A DNA stretch of 64,000 nt from NCBI RefSeq assembly GCF_018687715.1, contig NC_056766.1:24165501-24229500 (forward strand), in the 5' to 3' direction. Each line of letters begins with the position of its first letter. Within the stretch, counting starts at the first letter, position 1. The notes beneath the pieces were generated by a model, which had not been told where the DNA came from, did no database searches, and worked only from the letters and a program-made list of their open reading frames with translations. Shown piece by piece: positions 59,600 to 64,000 of this stretch. The translations under genes were made by a program, and so were the position numbers. This DNA comes from Carya illinoinensis (taxonomy: Eukaryota; Streptophyta; Magnoliopsida; Fagales; Juglandaceae).

Positions 59600-60647
59600 A
59601 AAACTTTATAGTAAAAAGATCTAAACTTTTTAACTAAAAATACAAACCCTTGAATCTCAAGGTTTGACCTATTTCAAAACACCTCCAAAAACTCCAAAAA
59701 TCTAAATATTTCTTCTAACATGTTTATAACACATCCTAAGAACTAACATGCTTTGAATCAATACACAACAATCACCAAAAATTACAAAATATCACTCAAA
59801 GTACACGGCTCCTCACTTAGTCCAAAAACAATGTTTTTTTTCTAAACTTACTTTGAGCAAACACTTGCTCCATGGCATACAATGATGAAATATTCAAAAC
59901 AAAACATCACATGGTTTAAAAATATGTCCTAAAGAAGATACAAGCATTAAACCTAAAATCACAAGGCTAACAATAAACCAAAACATGGATCTAGCCGAAA
60001 AATCAAAGTTTTGACCCAACCGAGTATTCTCTTGCATAAAAATTTATATCTTTGAAACTAACACAAAAATCTTACAACTAATAGCCTAACATGTAGATAA
60101 ATGGGTTATTATCCTCAAATAAAATTATCAAATCCATTGGAGTAATAATAGACCACAAAAGATCCAAACTTTCTTAAAACATAAACTATTTTTCCTCTTC
60201 TAGCTTCTAACCTTTTAGATATAAGAAAACCTTTCATCAAAAGCTTTAATCATGCAACTAATGTACAAAAAACATTCATATGAACATGTTGACAACACTC
60301 CATAAAAATTTTAGACCAAGATTCGTCCATTAACTTTGTCAAAAACTCTAAAATACAACACACTCTCAAGATTATAGCCAAATTGACCTTTCGATGGTTA
60401 AAAAAAACTTATGACCGATACAATGACTATTAAATCAAACAAAAAAGATACCCATGGAAACTAACCTTAAAGACAAACAACTTTTATGAAGGAATCATTG
60501 TGAGAAAATATCTAAAATAGTTCTAAAAATGTCATGCAAAAATGCTAAAAAAATTGCCCGAGAGAGCTTCTAAGTGTTCCCTCCAAAAACAAAAATGAGA
60601 AGTGGTGAAGTGAGTGAATGGGAGCCTTGCATGTCTATTAGACTTCT
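59600..60647 (-). repeat. Family R LTR, minus copy, segment 3
   Basis: This is the reverse complement of about 29690-30700 in the plus copy; for example CTTTTATGAAGGAATCATTG with GCCCGAGAGAGCTTC near 60480-60570. It ends at the TRIM TSD CTTCT. Confidence 0.8.
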
Positions 60648-61091
60648 TGTGATACCCCACATGATAAGGAAAAAGGTAGATGGTGTATGGTATCCCATAT
60701 TACTTGGGAAGGAGAAGTTCTTGCTCTTTATAAGGTTTTAATGGGCTCCAATTGTATCTTTTACTAGTCCTTTTGGAGTATAGATCATGTGGTTTAGGCC
60801 TTTTATTAGGGTGTGATAAATGGTATCAGAGTCTATTCCAACTAGAAATGTGGGACTTGAGCCATGCCACCTACAATAGATAGGCCGACGAGGACGTTAT
60901 GAATTTAAGGGATGGAGATTATGATACCCCATATGGAAAGGATAAGGGTAGGTGGTGTATGGGATCCCACATTGCTTAGGAAGGAGAAGTTTTTACTCTT
61001 TATAAGGTTCCAATGGGATTCCAATTATATCAATGACTAGTCCTTTTAGAGTATACGTCATGTGGTTTGGGCCTTCCATTGGGGCGTTACA
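60648..61091 (+). mobile_element. TRIM (miniature LTR retrotransposon), 444 bp, complete
   Basis: LTR1 60648-60818 and LTR2 60920-61091 (171-172 bp) share TGRTACCCCAYATG, CCACATT/CCATATT and TAGTCCTTTTAGAGTATA-like blocks. The internal region is only 101 bp, with PBS TGGTATCAGAGTC at 60821-60833 and purine tract AAGGGATGGAGA before LTR2. A perfect TSD CTTCT is at 60643-60647 and 61092-61096. It has no coding capacity, so mobilisation must be in trans. A truncated relative is at 1412-1641. Confidence 0.94.
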
Positions 61092-61096
61092 CTTCT

Positions 61097-61430
61097 GAAA
61101 AGTAATGGACTTAAATGACACCTTGATGGATGGTGATTTTGTCACAAAAAGGTGCAAATAGTGAAGGGTGGTGGTGAGGTGGATTTACCTCTCACATCAA
61201 GGGACTATTTGGTCTTCCATGGGTGGGGGGAAATTTCCCTAAGAATTTTTTCCAAGGTGGCCAAAATTCATGGGCCTTAAATAAGTGGGCTTCATTTGGG
61301 GTTTAAAGAGGGTTTTGTTAGGGTTTGATATGCTATCAAGCCCAGATCTATTTTTTTTTTGCCCAATCAAATTTTCAAGGTTTAAAATATTGAATAATGA
61401 TGTCATAACATGAATTTGAGGGATTAATAA
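61097..61430 (-). repeat. Family R LTR, minus copy, segment 4
   Basis: This is the reverse complement of about 29160-29420 (TTGGCCACCTTGG, AACCCTAACCAAACCCC, TGTTATGACATCATTATYCA). It is cut at 61430 by the second Tat element. Confidence 0.8.
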
Positions 61431-63344
61431 TGTTGGGAGGATTTTTCCCAGGGCCTTAGGCCCAAGAGAACGAGCCCAGACCAAGCATTTAGATGAATCT
61501 CCCTACTCCCTGAAGGGCCTGGAGTGCTTGGCTCAGGCCCATCGAGCCCCTCGGTGACCCGACCAGGGTTCTCAACCTGCATTAGCAAAGCATGAGGTTC
61601 TATGTTGGGAGATGAGATGCTACTCAAGGAGTGCGGAAGGCTATACCAACAGAGGAGGAAGGAAACATGCCAAATGGAATGGACTAGACTCTAAATGTCG
61701 CATTAAATGCACTCATCGGGAGATCATGCTACATTCATTACTTCACCCAGAAGGCCACGCCACATTAAAGAAGGCACGGCGGAGGGGACTCCAGGAGGAC
61801 ATCCTTCCTCCCAAGTCGTAGGGTATGGTCGCTTGACCCTGGAGGTAGGGTATAAAAGGGACCCTCAGCTATCTGGTAAAGGGATCGGAAAAAGTTCTAA
61901 GAACCCTCTTGCTAAAATCTCTTTTGTCCAGTATTATCTTGAAACTCATCGCTGACTTAGGCATTGGAGGTTTCCCTAGCCACAATAGGGCCACCCTTCA
62001 TTGAGCTCTTTTCTATGATTGTAGGCCCAAAGATGAAGATTTGCATGGCTGAGAGCCTAGCCATTAGGCATACATAAGACGATGTCAACAATGGTGCCAT
62101 CTGTGGGACTTGAAAAGAAAATTTTTTACGTGTTCTTCGTATGCTTGCTAGGACCCGTTCTCAGTTAGTACAGGATCAAGAAGAGGCAACATCCGCAAAC
62201 ATGTAGGCAAGGATAGTCGGGATGGAGCAGCTCGTAGAAAATTTGACTAATGAGGTGGATGTTCTTCACAAGGAGAACAAGGCCCTTAAGGACGACAATA
62301 AAGATTTAGCATACCATAGAGATCCTAGCACTAGTGAACACCAGGACTCTAGGCAGGAGGAGGGCGACGACAACGAGCAGGAATAAAGGAAGAGCATACA
62401 AGACGAACTCCACAACCTTAAAGGGAAATATGAGCAGATGAAGAAGAAGATGGGTAACTCGTCATCAGTGGATCAAAATCTGGTCAACATGGGCTTGCCT
62501 TACAGCACGAAGGTGATGGCAATCCCACTATCGTCAAAATTTTGGGTTCCCCCCATGGAGGTGTACGATAGGACTTGAGACCTGGTGGAACATTTTGAAA
62601 CATTCAAGGCACATATGACCCTGTATGGGTTCCCTGGGGGGGTGGCTTGTAGAGCCTTCTAGTTGACTCTAAGAGGATTAGCAAGGATGTGGTTTAGCTC
62701 CCTAACACCCCCTCGTCTGTTCCTCACCCACTTCATGGCTAGTAAAAGGAGAAGGCACCCAACAACATTTCTCCTCACTATCAAACATAGGGAAGACGAG
62801 AGCCTGAAGACCTACCTAGCCAGGTTTAATAAAGAACAAATCATGGAGGAGGACTAGGATGAGAAGATTACCTTGGCAGCGCTCCTAGAGGGAGTATGGC
62901 CCCGATCCACATTCATGGCAGAGTTGGCAAAGAGGACCCCCACGACCCTATGAGAATTCATGAACCAGGTCGATAACTTCATCAATGCCGAAGACACTCT
63001 TGTGCCCTAGCTGAACCAAGGGGAAAGGAACTAGAGCGAGCGGACTGAAAGGGGAAGGCCCCAGCTAAGGCATCTTCCCGTGAAAAAGCTAAATGAAAGG
63101 CACATGAGGTAAGAAAGCCAGAGCCTCCCTTAAGGATTACGACATACTGGCATGACCACTCACAGTTCACCATCCAGAGGAACGAGGGTTGATCAATCCA
63201 GGAGGAGAGTCGCTACTGCACCTACCACTAGTCGACCACCCACAATATTGGCAATTGTCGTTCACATTGGGTGGACTAAACAGTGCTAAGGCACACTTTA
63301 TTCCAACGAGTAAAGTAGCCATGGTAGGGGTGCTCCTGAGAGAG
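61431..63344 (+). mobile_element. Second Tat-lineage gypsy element, LTR and gag only
   Basis: The LTR runs TGTTGGGAGG...GATGTCAACA (61431-62090, 660 bp). It is followed by ATGGTGCCATCTGTGGGA, the primer-binding/leader box of this lineage. Gag follows. At about 63344 the element stops abruptly and family R sequence begins, without a 3' LTR or TSD. Confidence 0.88.
62141..63344 (+). pseudogene. Tat gag (many stops, 3' truncated)
   Basis: The frame from ATG 62141 reads LARTRSQLVQDQEEATSANM, then past stops a coiled coil (VENLTNEVDVLHKENKALKD), KVMAIPLSSKFWVPPMEVYD, VEHFETFKAHMTLYGFPGG, LTHFMASKRRRHPTTFLLTI, REDESLKTYLARFNKEQIM, EKITLAALLEGVWPRSTFMA and VDNFINAEDTL. It is collinear with the gag at 16296 but clearly divergent. 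At least eight stops (mostly TAG) interrupt it. Confidence 0.88.
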
Positions 63345-64000
63345 GAAGTTCATGTTCATATCATGTTATGTTTACATTTATGTTATGTTCAAGCTCACGT
63401 TCATGTTATGTTATGTTCATGTTCACGTTAAGTTTCAAGTTCATGTTTATATCATGTTATGTTCATGTTCATGTTATGTTCAATCTCACGTTCATGTTAT
63501 GTTATGTTCATGTTCACGTTATGTTTTAAGTTGACGTTCATGTCATGTTATGTCCACTTACATGTTATATTCAAGTTCACGTTCATGTTATGTTTTGTTT
63601 ACATTCATATTATGTCTCAAGATAATGTGAATGGACATTGATAGACTAGAAGAGGTTGACTAGATGCCGTAGACACGACTCGGAGCTTATAACTTCCATA
63701 GTTAGCTTTTGAACAGTATTCTGGCCTCGTTAGCCGAGTTACTTGATGAACTTCCTCAATAGTGTATTTTGGTAATGTAAATATAGAGTCTGGTCTCCCA
63801 TGTGTTTTTGCGATTATAGTCTTCTGAGACTCGTACTAAAATTGTGGATGTTTATTTTTTTTAACTATGCTTGGATTGCGATTTAACTATTTGGGATATT
63901 ATAAGTTTGGTGCATAGTATTGTTAAAAAAAAAAAATTATCCACTGCGAATATTGCAAAATCCTAGATACTTGATAGGAATATTGCATCTTATATGTTAT
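63345..64000 (+). repeat. Family R LTR fragment, plus copy, running to the window end
   Basis: It begins inside the GTTCATGTTCATATCATG array and continues with GACTCGGAGCTTATAACTTC, GTATTCTGGCCTCGTTAG, AGTCTTCTGAGACTCGTACT and TTTGGGATATTATAAGTTTG, collinear with about 32040-32880. Open frames here come from the repeat only. Confidence 0.85.

Overview
This window is plant nuclear DNA, most likely from a eudicot. It holds one recognisable host gene, the 5' part of an STT3 oligosaccharyltransferase gene (probably STT3B type) at 2955-4764 on the minus strand, with two exons and consensus splice sites. Nearly everything else is transposable elements of classic plant lineages, nested inside one another: Ty1/copia, Ty3/gypsy (chromovirus and Tat lineages), an L1-type LINE, CACTA, hAT, and a miniature LTR element (TRIM). 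No RNA gene, CRISPR array or prokaryotic feature was seen.

Layout. 1-1641: chromovirus fragments, a chromodomain tail and a TRIM fragment. 1642-5457: the STT3 gene with its second intron and 5' flank. 5463-25874: one Ty1/copia element, marked by a GACTC target-site duplication (TSD) on both sides. It contains an L1-type LINE (5605-11180), a solo chromovirus LTR (family A, 11367-13565), a Tat-lineage gypsy element (14855-21444, itself carrying a 989-bp hAT-like element) and another family A LTR (21445-23656). The intact right LTR of the copia element preserves the empty site of two of these insertions.

25880-34396: LTR-derived sequence with a 4.6-kb solo LTR (family R, 28336-32968). 34397-35794: unassigned. 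35795-49660: two gypsy LTRs of one family (D) facing each other. The plus copy is split by a 9.9-kb CACTA element (36411-46312), which is itself split by a 4.4-kb hAT element with a decayed transposase (38016-42423). The minus copy keeps the CACTA empty site.

49786-61430: a minus-strand family R LTR interrupted by a SIRE-like copia element (50549-57578), a solo Tat LTR (59022-59594) and a TRIM (60648-61091). The SIRE-like element contains a family A 3' LTR with part of its integrase, and a GC-rich hAT-like element (52714-54294) that carries two tandem copies of a nearly perfect 0.29-kb palindrome. 61431-64000: a second Tat element (LTR and gag only) broken into another family R fragment.

The element genes are all decayed. 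Many premature stops look like C-to-T or G-to-A changes, as expected for methylated, silenced repeats. The history can be read with unusual clarity because TSDs and empty sites survive inside the same window. The least ordinary objects are the GC-rich palindromic hAT-like element and the copia/Tat chimera joined through a single LTR.
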